A DNA stretch of 64,000 nucleotides from Pseudomonas sp. PA27(2017) (GCF_001945445.1 NZ_MSXW01000015.1:92964-156963); one strand, 5' to 3'. Numbered from the stretch's first letter, positions 34,322 through 42,765 are shown. Program-made: numbers and translations. Notes: generated from the letters alone by a model not told the origin.

Positions 34322-34776
34322 TCGCGACAAAACCGGTTCGAGTGGGCGTGCGAATGCCTGCCTAATAACGTATCGAGGCACTTGGCCAAGCTTCCGAGGC
34401 TGTCGGGTGTTACGAGAAAGCATTGAGGCTGAACCCGAAGATTGAGGGTTAGGGGAACGCTTGATGCTTTGCTGAATCCGCAAAGTTTCTGCCTGATCGG
34501 GCGAGTGATGATCCAGCGACCTTTGAGATCTTTAGCCCCAGCGGTTAGCAGAGCAGTTGAGGTACGACCAGTCTGATCGTGCCATGCGATGCTAACCGGC
34601 GATTAATGAAACAGCAGTGAGAAGAGAGCATGAGTTAGGGAGTGAGGATGAGCATTCAGATGCTGCTATAGATCGTGGTAGGCAATTTAACATAATATAC
34701 ATTATGCGAAGTTATGGCTGAGCGATGCCAGCCATTCTCCCTGCCATTTTCTCGTAATCATCCGCTGCAAAACCCT
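34322..34776. other. 455-bp non-coding, AT-richer stretch at the edge of the acquired block
   Basis: No open frame with coding character was found on either strand. The stretch is clearly lower in G+C than the genes to its right. It holds a strongly palindromic lox-like site at 34682-34715 and otherwise no recognisable promoter or terminator. It may be decayed DNA left at the boundary of an integrated segment. Confidence 0.5.
34682..34715. other. lox-like palindromic site, candidate recombinase core
   Basis: CATAAT-ATAC-ATTATG (34691-34706) is an inverted repeat. The right part, TATGCGAAGTTAT (34703-34715), differs at one of 13 positions from a P1 loxP arm. The 8-bp centre ATATACAT matches 6 of 8 bases of the loxP spacer, while the left arm GCAATTTAACATA matches the inverted right arm at 8/13. 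The arm-8-arm geometry is that of tyrosine recombinase sites. No recombinase gene lies in the window. Confidence 0.35.
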
Positions 34777-36219
34777 CTAAGCAATCAGCCCCAGCGTCAA
34801 CCCCTTCAACGTGGCTGCCGCCCGCGTCGAACACTCCAATTTGCGAAAGATGCTCTCCATATGCGTGCGCACGGTGCTCGGGCTGATCGACAGGTTGCGC
34901 GCCACTTCCTTGTTGCTGGCTCCACGGCTGATTTCGGTGAGAATGTCGCATTCACGTGCGGTTAGCAGCGCGCTTCTGGTGGATTGCGACAGCCGTCGTT
35001 TGCCTTGGGCGGCTGCAATCACGGCTTCGCAGATATCGCTGTCGAAGATGTCGCGGCTGGCGTCCTGCCTCAGTTCGCGTTGTGCCTGAGACATATCGCG
35101 GGCCGTTCGCCAGGGCCTGGTGCTGCGCAATGCGACCCAGGCAACCGAAGCTGCAAGCAAACGGTATTCGGTGCACAACGAATCAGCTGACGAGCCACGG
35201 AAGTAGCCGCTGCCGTCCAGGCGTTCGTAGGCATGGGCGGCGATTTCTCCAGGGCGGGCCAGTTCGGCGATGGGTTTGCAGGCCTTTTGCGTCCAGTACG
35301 GCGCCAGGTGAACACGTTCCAGGGCGCCGTATGGCAAAGCTGCCGGGTTGTTCCAGACCTGGTTGGAGACAGCGGCGCGCCCCAGGCCATGTAGTAGCGC
35401 GGCCTTGCCGACGTCGATCAGCGCGTGTTCCGGTAGGCCCCATAGTCGTCCCGCCTCGATGGCCATGTCCGCGACCTGCCGAGAATGGCCCGCCAACCAG
35501 GGCAACTTGAGATCGATCACGTCACCGACCAGACTCAGGGGCACCTGGCTTTCGGCTTGCGCCGCGCTCTGCGGTGGTTCGTAGCCATGCAATTGATCGA
35601 GCCAGTCGCTGGCATGGCGTTGCAGCAGTCGGGCAAGCGCTGCGGGATAGCGCCTGTCACCCTGCCCGCCAATCCACTCCAGCGCCGCTTTCAGGCCGTG
35701 ACTGCGGCTGAGAATCTCCAGGTCGCCGGCCAGTACCACGTGGTAGACCGCATCGGGAATTTGCCCGTGCTTCAGCCCGGCAGGTCGGCCGGAACCGTCA
35801 TAAGTTTCGAATATCCGGTACAACGTTGCCTCGACGTCCGTGCCAAGCCCCAACGTGCTTGCTACCTGCTCCGACACCTCGCAGTGCACGACGGCGAGCG
35901 AGCCGGCTTCGTGTACTGCACGCATGGGCGCAGCGCCGAGGGTTTGATCGAGCATCGCGCGGCGGCCGTCTACGTCGTCCCCCAGCAGATGGCTGAAACC
36001 CTCGGCGTTGGCCGTGCAACCGGACCAACGCAGCAAGGCCGCGTGCTCGGCGATGTCTAGATGACCGCCCTCGCCCAGGCTCGCTTGCGCCAATTGCCGC
36101 GCCAACCTGGCAACGCGCATCGAATGGCCCAGTGGCTGGCCCATGCTCAGGTCACCTACCTGGGAAATGGCCGCCAACGCGGCGCCGGTGGAGACGACAA
36201 GGTGCGAAGCGTCATTCAC
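34777..36219 (-). CDS. Degenerate double HD-GYP protein with LuxR-type HTH
   Basis: The 480-aa protein has two repeated HD-GYP-like halves and a C-terminal LuxR HTH. Half 1 (about 30-190) has PLGHSMRVARLARQLAQ and FETYDGSGRPAGLKHGQIPD. Half 2 (about 235-375) has LAGHSRQVADMAIEAGRLWG, ALLHGLGRAAV and AHAYERLDGSGYFRG. The usual HDIGK motif reads HGLGR, so a key metal-binding Asp is lost and phosphodiesterase activity is doubtful. The HTH (about 412-472) reads TARECDILTEISRGASNKEV and STVRTHMESIF. It probably senses a ligand and regulates transcription, perhaps of the divergent hydrolase at 36312. Confidence 0.75.
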   Translation of the reverse strand: MNDASHLVVSTGAALAAISQVGDLSMGQPLGHSMRVARLARQLAQASLGEGGHLDIAEHAALLRWSGCTANAEGFSHLLGDDVDGRRAMLDQTLGAAPMRAVHEAGSLAVVHCEVSEQVASTLGLGTDVEATLYRIFETYDGSGRPAGLKHGQIPDAVYHVVLAGDLEILSRSHGLKAALEWIGGQGDRRYPAALARLLQRHASDWLDQLHGYEPPQSAAQAESQVPLSLVGDVIDLKLPWLAGHSRQVADMAIEAGRLWGLPEHALIDVGKAALLHGLGRAAVSNQVWNNPAALPYGALERVHLAPYWTQKACKPIAELARPGEIAAHAYERLDGSGYFRGSSADSLCTEYRLLAASVAWVALRSTRPWRTARDMSQAQRELRQDASRDIFDSDICEAVIAAAQGKRRLSQSTRSALLTARECDILTEISRGASNKEVARNLSISPSTVRTHMESIFRKLECSTRAAATLKGLTLGLIA

Positions 36220-36311
36220 GGCAGAAAGTCTCCAGGTCGGATAAATGACCGATACCGGCCATGTGGCGCGCTCAGCAGAATTGGAGCCTCACCCACGCAG
36301 GAGTTTACCCA

Positions 36312-37097
36312 ATGAAAACCTTCGGATCGCAAATCGCTGCACTCGCGCTCGCACTGGGCACTACCTTCACCGTTGCCGCCAGCCAGGCGGCCGATGCTTC
36401 GCCCTCGGTGGTGATCGTCCACGGCGCGTTCGCCGATGGCTCCGACTGGGCCAAGGTGGTGCCATTGCTGCAGGCGAAAGGCGTGACCGTTACCGTGGTG
36501 CAGAACCCCCTTACCTCGCTGGCCGATGACGTCGGGGCCACCAAAAGAGTGCTCAACAACCAGACCGGCAAGGTGGTGCTGGTCGGCCATTCCTGGGGCG
36601 GCACGGTGATCAGCGAAGTCGGTGACGATAACAAGGTCGGCGCGCTGGTGTATGTTGCGGCCTTTGCGCCGGATGCCGGCCAGACCAGTGGCGAACAAGG
36701 AAAAGGTGCGCCGACGCCTCCCGGTATCAGCCAATTGAAGACCGATGGCAATGGCTTCATCTACTTGACGCCCCAAGGCATGGCCACCGACTTCGCCCAG
36801 GACCTACCTGCTGCCCAGACAGCGGTGATGACCGCGACCCAAGGGCCGATCAAGGCATCGGCCTTCGAGGACAAGACCAGTGTCGCGGCCTGGAAGACCA
36901 AGCCGTCCTGGTATCTGCTGGCCACTCAGGATCGGATGATTCACCCGGACGTTCAGCGCTCTTCCGCCAAGCGCATCGGCGCAACGCTGGGCGAAGTGAA
37001 CAGCAGCCATGTGCCGCAGCAGTCGCGGCCGGCCGAGGTCGCCAAGGTGATTCTCGAGGCGGTGCATGCGGTTGCCGGCGATGATCGAGATAGGTAA
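36312..37097 (+). CDS. Secreted alpha/beta hydrolase
   Basis: The 261-aa protein has a signal peptide (to about residue 27, ending SQAA) and a compact alpha/beta hydrolase fold: VVIVHGAFADGSDWAKVVPL, with the oxyanion HG; nucleophile Ser in VVLVGHSWGGTVI; LATQDRMIHPDVQR with the acid; and NSSHVPQQSRP with the catalytic His. This is the salicylate-esterase/MhpC-like small hydrolase group found widely in periplasms. CAGGAG lies 8 bp before the ATG at 36312. It is divergent from the HD-GYP/LuxR regulator, a 92-bp intergenic region. The natural ester is unknown. Confidence 0.85.
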   Translation: MKTFGSQIAALALALGTTFTVAASQAADASPSVVIVHGAFADGSDWAKVVPLLQAKGVTVTVVQNPLTSLADDVGATKRVLNNQTGKVVLVGHSWGGTVISEVGDDNKVGALVYVAAFAPDAGQTSGEQGKGAPTPPGISQLKTDGNGFIYLTPQGMATDFAQDLPAAQTAVMTATQGPIKASAFEDKTSVAAWKTKPSWYLLATQDRMIHPDVQRSSAKRIGATLGEVNSSHVPQQSRPAEVAKVILEAVHAVAGDDRDR

Positions 37098-37106
37098 ACC
37101 CGCACC

Positions 37107-37132
37107 GATGCCGTCATCACCATGACGGCATC
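37107..37132. terminator. Hairpin between convergent genes
   Basis: GATGCCGTCAT (37107-37117) pairs with ATGACGGCATC (37122-37132) around a 4-nt loop, in the 46-bp gap between the secreted hydrolase and gntP. There is only a weak T-rich tail (CCTTTC). Confidence 0.6.
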
Positions 37133-37143
37133 AGCCTTTCACG

Positions 37144-38520
37144 CTACAGGATCAGGCTACCAATGACCGCCAGGGTGAAGGCGATGCCACCGAGCAGGGT
37201 TTCCATCACGGTCCAGGTCTTGAGAGTGGTCTTCTCGTCCATTTCCAGGAAGCGGCTGACCAGCCAGAACCCCGAGTCGTTGACGTGAGACAGCACGGTA
37301 GCGCCACCGGCGATGGCAACTACGATGAAGCACAGGTCGAACTCGCTGAGCCCGGGCGTGGCGGCAACCATCGGTGCCACCAGGGCGGCTGTGGTGGTCA
37401 GTGCGACGGTGGCCGAGCCCTGGGCCACGCGCAGCGCCGCAGAGATCACGAAGGCAGCGAGGATGACCGGCATGCCGGTGTCCGACAGGGTGCCAGCCAG
37501 CGCGTCACCGATACCGCTGGTGCGCAGTACGCCACCGAACATGCCCCCTGCCCCTGTCACCAGAATGATCGAGCAGATCGGGCCGAGCGCCCCTTCGCAG
37601 ACCGTTTCCAGGTGCTTGCGGCTATGTCGGCCGCTGAAGGCGATCAGCGCGAACAGCACGGTAATCAGCAGTGCTACCGGGGTTTTGCCGAGCATGCGCA
37701 GGAATTGCACCCAGCTGCTGCCGCCATCCACTGCGCCAATGACGGTCAGGGTATTGAGGCCGGTATCCAGGAAGATCAACACCAGCGGCATCAACAGAAT
37801 GGTCAGCACCAGCGAGAACGCCGGTGGCGTCACGCTGTTGTCACGCGGCACATCGGTCAGAAAGCTGGCCGGCAGTTTCAGGTCGTAGCGCTTGCCGGCC
37901 CACAGCCCGAACAGATAGCCGCCGAAATACCAGGTTGGCAGCGCGATGACGGTGCCGACGATGACCAGCAGACCAATGTTGGCACCGAGCAGCTCAGCCG
38001 CGGCGACCGGGCCGGGATGTGGCGGCACCAGCGCGTGCATGGCGGCGAAGGCACCGGCGGCTGGCAAGGCGTACTTGAGAGTGGAGCCACCGAAACGCTT
38101 GGCCACGCTGAAGATGATCGGCAACATCACGATCAGGCCGGCATCGAAGAAGATCGGAAAGCCGAACAACAGCGAAGCCACTCCCAGGGCGAACGGCGCC
38201 CGATGCTCCCCGAACTTGTTGATCAGCGTGTCGGCCAGCACCTGGGCACCGCCGGTAATCTCCAATAGCCGGCCGATCATCGCGCCGAGGCCGACCAGCA
38301 AGGCCACCGCCGCGAGCGTGGTGCCGAAGCCGCCGAGTAGCGTCGGTACGATCTTGTCGAAGGGAATCTGCGTTGCCAGTGCGGTGAAAATGCTCACCAG
38401 CACCAGTGCCAGAAAGGCATGCAGGCGGAAGCGGATGATCATCAGCAATAGCAGCAGGACGGCGCCGGCGGCGATGGACAGTAGCGGTCCCGCGCCAAGG
38501 GTGGTGGTCACCTCATTCAT
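37144..38520 (-). CDS. gntP: GntP-family gluconate:H+ symporter
   Basis: The 458-aa carrier has about twelve hydrophobic helices and GntP family blocks: GFGTTLAAVALLVGLGAMIGRLLE, PIFFDAGLIVMLPIIFSVAKR, ALVPPHPGPVAAAELLGANIG and SATVALTTTAALVAPM. It imports D-gluconate. GGAGGGCGCTC precedes the ATG at 38520. It follows gluconokinase by 118 bp on the same strand, so import and phosphorylation are probably cotranscribed from the promoter controlled by GntR. Confidence 0.92.
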   Translation of the reverse strand: MNEVTTTLGAGPLLSIAAGAVLLLLLMIIRFRLHAFLALVLVSIFTALATQIPFDKIVPTLLGGFGTTLAAVALLVGLGAMIGRLLEITGGAQVLADTLINKFGEHRAPFALGVASLLFGFPIFFDAGLIVMLPIIFSVAKRFGGSTLKYALPAAGAFAAMHALVPPHPGPVAAAELLGANIGLLVIVGTVIALPTWYFGGYLFGLWAGKRYDLKLPASFLTDVPRDNSVTPPAFSLVLTILLMPLVLIFLDTGLNTLTVIGAVDGGSSWVQFLRMLGKTPVALLITVLFALIAFSGRHSRKHLETVCEGALGPICSIILVTGAGGMFGGVLRTSGIGDALAGTLSDTGMPVILAAFVISAALRVAQGSATVALTTTAALVAPMVAATPGLSEFDLCFIVVAIAGGATVLSHVNDSGFWLVSRFLEMDEKTTLKTWTVMETLLGGIAFTLAVIGSLIL

Positions 38521-38638
38521 GGTGAGCGCCCTCCTCTATGCTTGCAGCATGGGATGAACAGTACGGTGCAGCCTGATGCTTGATATTCATGTCGCCTCCA
38601 CTTGTCTTTGTTATGGGAGATGCATGGGGTCGTTACGG

Positions 38639-39163
38639 TCAGCGGTCGTCGTTGGAAGTCCGCCACCAGTCAGCGGCCTTGCGGCCAAGGGTATCGATGG
38701 GTTGCGTGGCATCCAGCACCAACGTCGAAGGCTCGCCGTGAGGCGGTTCCAGAGTGGCGAACTGGCTGTCGATCAGGCTGGCGGGCATGAAGTGCCCCGG
38801 GCGATTGCCGACACGCTGCGCGGCCTCCTCACGGGACAGTTCGAGAAACACGAAGCCCAGGCCGGGCACGGCTTCGCGCAGTCGGTCGCGGTACTTGCGC
38901 TTGAGCGACGAGCAGGTCAACACGGGATGCGGGTGGGTCTCGAGCGCGCTGACCAGTTCCCGGCCCAGGCGGCTCAGCCAGTCGGCACGGTCATCGTCGT
39001 CGAGGGGAATGCCGGCGCTCATCTTTTCGATGTTGGCAGGCGGGTGAAATTGGTCACCTTCGATCAGGTAACCACCGACATGGTTGGCGATCGATTCGCC
39101 GACGCAGCTCTTGCCGCATCCGGATACGCCCATGACGACTACTGCGGTTATCGGTTTACTCAT
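38639..39163 (-). CDS. gntK: Gluconokinase
   Basis: The 174-aa kinase phosphorylates gluconate to 6-phosphogluconate for the Entner-Doudoroff pathway. The P-loop VVMGVSGCGKS occupies residues 9-19; GDQFHPPANIEKMSAGIPLDDDDR (substrate and metal contacts) and CSSLKRKYRDRLR are family hallmarks. The ATG at 39163 gives the standard N-terminus; longer readings to 39292 run through the operator. A GntR operator lies 22-33 bp upstream, overlapping the likely promoter. Confidence 0.94.
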   Translation of the reverse strand: MSKPITAVVVMGVSGCGKSCVGESIANHVGGYLIEGDQFHPPANIEKMSAGIPLDDDDRADWLSRLGRELVSALETHPHPVLTCSSLKRKYRDRLREAVPGLGFVFLELSREEAAQRVGNRPGHFMPASLIDSQFATLEPPHGEPSTLVLDATQPIDTLGRKAADWWRTSNDDR

Positions 39164-39181
39164 CGTGCAACTCCAGCAGAA

Positions 39182-39196
39182 GACAGCGCTATCTTT
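39182..39196 (-). promoter_or_regulatory. GntR operator before gntK
   Basis: The minus strand reads AAAGATAGCGCTGTC, which contains AAG-N-TAGCGCT, the core of the P. aeruginosa GntR operator as I remember it. The AGCGCT centre is the dyad expected for a LacI-family repressor. It lies just upstream of the gntK start at 39163. Confidence 0.65.
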
Positions 39197-39307
39197 GGCG
39201 AGTGAAACGATACGCGAGACAGCGGCTTCAGATGTTGTAGCTGTTATTCGCCGGTTCCTGCTGCTCAGAAGTGGCAAGCGCATTGCGCTCAATTGCCAAG
39301 CCCCCGA

Positions 39308-39322
39308 GACAGCGCTACCTTA
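39308..39322 (-). promoter_or_regulatory. GntR operator before gntR
   Basis: The minus strand reads TAAGGTAGCGCTGTC, again AAG-N-TAGCGCT, and shares TAGCGCTGTC with the gntK site. It is 34 bp upstream of the gntR ATG at 39356, so the repressor probably controls itself as well as gntK-gntP. Confidence 0.65.
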
Positions 39323-39355
39323 ACCAGCAATTCTGGCCGCTGACAACCCCTGCCG

Positions 39356-40381
39356 ATGAAATCCCCGACGCACAACAACTCCCGCACCCTTGGTATGCCG
39401 ACCCTGGCACAGGTCGCTGAACGCGCCGGCGTATCGACCATCACGGCCTCGCGGGCGCTGCGCGGCGTGGCCACGGTGGGCGCCGATCTCGCCGAGCGGG
39501 TGCGCAAGGCCGCCGATGAATTGGGTTACGTGGCAAACCCGGCGGCACGAACCCTGGCATCGGCGCGCAGTACCTCGGTCGTGGTGCTGATTCCCTCGCT
39601 CTCCAACCAGCTGTTCATCGAACCGCTGGATGCCATTCACGAAGTGATGCGGCCACGCGGTATCGAGGTGCTGATTGGTGATTACCACTACTGCCGGGAC
39701 GAGGAAGAACGGCTGGTGCGCAACTACCTGCCATATCGGCCGATGGGCATGCTGCTGACCGGTTTCGACCGCACCGAGGGCACCCGGCACCTGCTCAGCG
39801 CCAGCCGTATTCCCTGCGTGCACATGATGGAATTGAGCGATGCGCCGGGTATCGCCAGCGTCGGCTTTTCCCAGCAGGCGGCCGGTGAAGCCGCGGCCAG
39901 GCATCTGCTGCAGCAAGGTCGCAAGCGGCTCGCCTATGTGGCGGCCCAGCTGGACCCGCGGGTGATGCAACGCGGCGAAGGGTTTCGCCGCGCCTTGCAG
40001 GCCGCCGGCGTCTACGACCCGGCCCTGGAGCTGTTGCATCCCCTGCCCTCGTCCATCGGCCTGGGCTGCCAGCTGTTTCACGATTTGATGCAGCGTCATC
40101 CGGATGTCGACGGCATCTTCTTCTGCAACGACGACCTGGCCCAGGGCGCGCTGTTCGAAGCACAGCGCTGCGAGATGGCGGTGCCGGGGCGCGTGGCGAT
40201 GGTCGGCTTCAACGACCTGCCGGCTTCGGCGCACACCGTGCCGCGGCTGTCGTCGATCCATACGCCGCGCACCGAGGTCGGCCGCGAAGCCGCCAACCTG
40301 CTGCTGAAAATGCTCGATGGCCGCCCTGCAACGCCTAACATCGACCTGGGTTTCGAGCTGCGGGTGCGTGAGAGCAGCTAG
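39356..40381 (+). CDS. gntR: GntR, LacI-family gluconate repressor
   Basis: The 341-aa regulator has the LacI HTH at residues 14-60 (PTLAQVAERAGVSTITASRA and the hinge helix NPAARTLASARS) and a periplasmic-binding-like effector domain (VVLIPSLSNQLFIEPLDAIH, IDGIFF-type strand VDGIFFCNDDLAQGAL, VAMVGFNDLPAS). It is divergent from gntK and flanked by two matching operators. Relief by gluconate or 6-phosphogluconate is established for the family. The terminator at 40451 separates it from mexS. Confidence 0.93.
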   Translation: MKSPTHNNSRTLGMPTLAQVAERAGVSTITASRALRGVATVGADLAERVRKAADELGYVANPAARTLASARSTSVVVLIPSLSNQLFIEPLDAIHEVMRPRGIEVLIGDYHYCRDEEERLVRNYLPYRPMGMLLTGFDRTEGTRHLLSASRIPCVHMMELSDAPGIASVGFSQQAAGEAAARHLLQQGRKRLAYVAAQLDPRVMQRGEGFRRALQAAGVYDPALELLHPLPSSIGLGCQLFHDLMQRHPDVDGIFFCNDDLAQGALFEAQRCEMAVPGRVAMVGFNDLPASAHTVPRLSSIHTPRTEVGREAANLLLKMLDGRPATPNIDLGFELRVRESS

Positions 40382-40450
40382 GCGCGCGGTCATCAAATCG
40401 CAAGGGATGGCCGCCATGATCGGTACCCGACACAAGGATGTGTTACCCCA

Positions 40451-40482
40451 GAAAGAAGCCCGGTCAGTGCCGGGCTTCTTTC
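40451..40482. terminator. Bidirectional rho-independent terminator
   Basis: GAAAGAAGCCCGG (40451-40463) pairs perfectly with CCGGGCTTCTTTC (40470-40482) around a 6-nt loop. A/T-rich stem ends supply the tail on both strands. It separates convergent gntR and mexS. Confidence 0.9.
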
Positions 40483-40495
40483 GTTCAGGGGCGGA

Positions 40496-41512
40496 TCATT
40501 CCAGCGTCAGGGCGACGCGTCCACGATCGGGGCAGGCTTCCATATGGCGGTGCGCGTCGGCGAACTCCTCGAAGGCGAAGGTCCGGTCGATTCGCGGCTT
40601 GAGCAGGCCATCGGCGGTGAGCATGTTGATGTGATCCAGCGCGCGCTGTACGGCGGCGTGATCCTGCTCGATGCCCAGCTCCGAGTGCCCGGTGAAGTCC
40701 AGCACGCAGTGACGGAAGAACTGCAGGTGCTTCTTGAACGCCGCGCAGGCCGGAAACGCGGTGTCGTTGCCACCGTTGAGGCCGTAGAGAATCAGCTTGC
40801 CGCGGGTAGCGGCCACGTCACCGAGCAACTTCAGCTGCTGGCCGGCGCAATGGTCGAGAATCACCTCGGCGCCCTTGCCCTCGGTGTATCGCTCGACCTC
40901 GAGCACCAGATCCTGTTCTTCGGTGAAGATGATCTTGTCGGCGCCCAGCTCGCGCAGGAATTCACGGCTGCCCGGCACGCTGGTCGACACGATGACCTTG
41001 GCACCCAGCGCCTTGGCCAGTTGCACCGACTGTGGCGCCAGGCAATGGCAGGCCTCGGTGATCAGCACGTGCTGGCCAGCCTTGAGCTTGGCCAGGTCTA
41101 CCATCGCGAAATAGGCGAACAGCAGGCCAGTGTAATGGATGCTGGCTTCGGTCGGGCTGAGCACGTCCGGGTAGCGGGTCAGCGCATAGCGCGGCACCAC
41201 CACCACATCGCCCCAGGTCGGATAACGGTTGGGCGTGTTGGCCGGGAACGCGGCAACCGGCGTACCGACCGGGAGGTCGTCAACGCCCTCGCCCACGGCT
41301 TCTACGATACCGGCCAGCTCGGAGCCGACACCGGAGGGTAATTTGGCTTCTTCAGAGGCCAGGTTCTGGCGCCACAGCACATCGCCCCAGCTGACGCCAA
41401 GCGCCTGGACACGTACCAGCACCTCCCCGGCGTTCGGAGTGGGTGTCGGCATTTCTTCGCACTGCAATACGCTGGCGTCGCCGAACTTGTGGAAACGGAT
41501 CATGCGGGACAT
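40496..41512 (-). CDS. mexS: MexS, quinone/alcohol oxidoreductase-family regulator of MexT activity
   Basis: The 338-aa MDR-family dehydrogenase has the GroES-like N-terminal domain (GEVLVRVQALGVSWGDVLWR, GVGSELAGIVEAVGEGVDDL) and a Rossmann domain (GAKVIVSTSVPGSREFL). Zinc ligands of classic alcohol dehydrogenases are missing, as in quinone oxidoreductases. Its divergent position to mexT and the mexEF-oprN operon matches P. aeruginosa mexS (PA2491), whose loss activates MexT. GAGG lies 7 bp before the ATG at 41512. The reaction is not firmly established; detoxification of an electrophilic metabolite is the usual idea. Confidence 0.9.
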   Translation of the reverse strand: MSRMIRFHKFGDASVLQCEEMPTPTPNAGEVLVRVQALGVSWGDVLWRQNLASEEAKLPSGVGSELAGIVEAVGEGVDDLPVGTPVAAFPANTPNRYPTWGDVVVVPRYALTRYPDVLSPTEASIHYTGLLFAYFAMVDLAKLKAGQHVLITEACHCLAPQSVQLAKALGAKVIVSTSVPGSREFLRELGADKIIFTEEQDLVLEVERYTEGKGAEVILDHCAGQQLKLLGDVAATRGKLILYGLNGGNDTAFPACAAFKKHLQFFRHCVLDFTGHSELGIEQDHAAVQRALDHINMLTADGLLKPRIDRTFAFEEFADAHRHMEACPDRGRVALTLE

Positions 41513-41754
41513 CGTCAACCTCAACTGATCGCGGATTGGGTCATTCACTGGACTCGACTTTATCTGCACACCTGGGTGCACACCACCCGACACGACTAAT
41601 AGTCGTCATGCCTGGCAGTGATATAGGCCGGCGGAACGTGTGGATATGCCAATCTTACCGGTGTCTTTCCCAATGCGCTCAAGTGCTCGTACTATTGGCG
41701 CACAAGGCTCTCACTAGCGTCCCGCTCTGGCAAGCCCGCACATTTGGAACCCGG
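41513..41754. promoter_or_regulatory. mexS-mexT divergent control region
   Basis: This 242-bp region holds two inverted repeats that could be regulator sites. TGCAC-ACCTGG-GTGCA is at 41568-41583; ACGACTA-A-TAGTCGT is near 41593-41607. I do not see a clear match to the MexT consensus here, unlike before mexE. Confidence 0.35.
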
Positions 41755-42672
41755 ATGAACCGCAACGACCTGCGACGTCTCGATCTCAACCTGCTGATCG
41801 TGTTCGAAACGCTGATGCACGAGCGCAGCGTGACCCGTGCGGCAGAGAAACTGTTTCTTGGCCAGCCGGCGATCAGCGCGGCGTTGTCGCGCCTGCGCAA
41901 CCTGTTCGATGACCCGCTGTTCGTGCGTACCGGGCGCAGCATGGAGCCCACCGCGCGCGCGCAGGAAATCTTCGCCCTGCTCTCGCCAGCGCTGGACTCG
42001 ATCTCCACCGCGGTCAGCCGCGCTTCCGAGTTCGACCCGGCCACCAGCACCGCGGTGTTCCGGGTCGGCCTGTCGGACGATGTCGAGTTTGCCCTGCTTC
42101 CCGCGCTGCTGCGGCGCCTGCGCTCCGAAGCGCCCAATGTGGTGCTGGTGGTGCGCCGCGCCAACTACCTGCTGATGCCCAACCTGCTCGCTTCCGGGGA
42201 AATCTCCGTAGGCGTCAGTTACACCGAGGAACTGCCGGCCAACGCCAAGCGCAAGACCCTGCGCCGCAGCAAACCGAAGCTGCTGCGCGCCGATGCGATC
42301 CCCGGCAAGCTCAGCCTCGACGAATACTGCGCTCGCCCCCACGCCATGGTGTCGTTCGCCGGCGACCTCAATGGCTTCATCGATGACCAGTTGGCGCGTT
42401 TCGACCGCACCCGCAAAGTGGTGCTCGCCGTGCCGCAGTTCAACGGCCTGGGCACCTTGCTGTCCGGCACCGACCTGATCGCCGTGGTGCCCGACTACAC
42501 CGCTGCCACGCTTACCGCCGCCGGCGGCCTGCGCGCCGAAGACCTGCCGTTCGAGAGCAACAGCTTCGAGATGTCCATGGCCTGGCGCGGCGCTCAGGAC
42601 AACGACCCGGCCGAGCGCTGGCTGCGCTCGCGCATCCAGATGTTCTTCGGTGATCCGGACAGCTTGGAATAG
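41755..42672 (+). CDS. mexT: MexT, LysR-type activator of mexEF-oprN
   Basis: The 305-aa LysR regulator starts MNRNDLRRLDLNLLIVFETL and is nearly collinear with P. aeruginosa MexT as I remember it, to the end RIQMFFGDPDSLE. The HTH is SVTRAAEKLFLGQPAISAAL (residues about 25-44). Around the HTH the DNA has a single GGCCAGCCGGCGATC, without the 8-bp duplication that inactivates mexT in some PAO1 lines, so the reading frame is intact. It activates mexEF-oprN and responds to electrophilic or disulfide stress. Confidence 0.95.
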   Translation: MNRNDLRRLDLNLLIVFETLMHERSVTRAAEKLFLGQPAISAALSRLRNLFDDPLFVRTGRSMEPTARAQEIFALLSPALDSISTAVSRASEFDPATSTAVFRVGLSDDVEFALLPALLRRLRSEAPNVVLVVRRANYLLMPNLLASGEISVGVSYTEELPANAKRKTLRRSKPKLLRADAIPGKLSLDEYCARPHAMVSFAGDLNGFIDDQLARFDRTRKVVLAVPQFNGLGTLLSGTDLIAVVPDYTAATLTAAGGLRAEDLPFESNSFEMSMAWRGAQDNDPAERWLRSRIQMFFGDPDSLE

Positions 42673-42741
42673 CCCTTACGCCTGCCGACAGGTCTAGATT
42701 AAATAGATAGGTAGCTCTCTATTTATATTCCAACGGGTAAT

Positions 42742-42765
42742 ATCATCATTCTCGATGATATCTAT
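42742..42765 (+). promoter_or_regulatory. MexT box upstream of mexE
   Basis: The site reads ATCA-N5-CTCGAT-N4-TCTAT. The P. aeruginosa MexT consensus, as I recall it, is ATCA-N5-GTCGAT-N4-ACYAT. Spacing is exact and 13 of 15 defined bases match. It lies 87 bp before the mexE start, between mexT and mexE. Confidence 0.75.
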
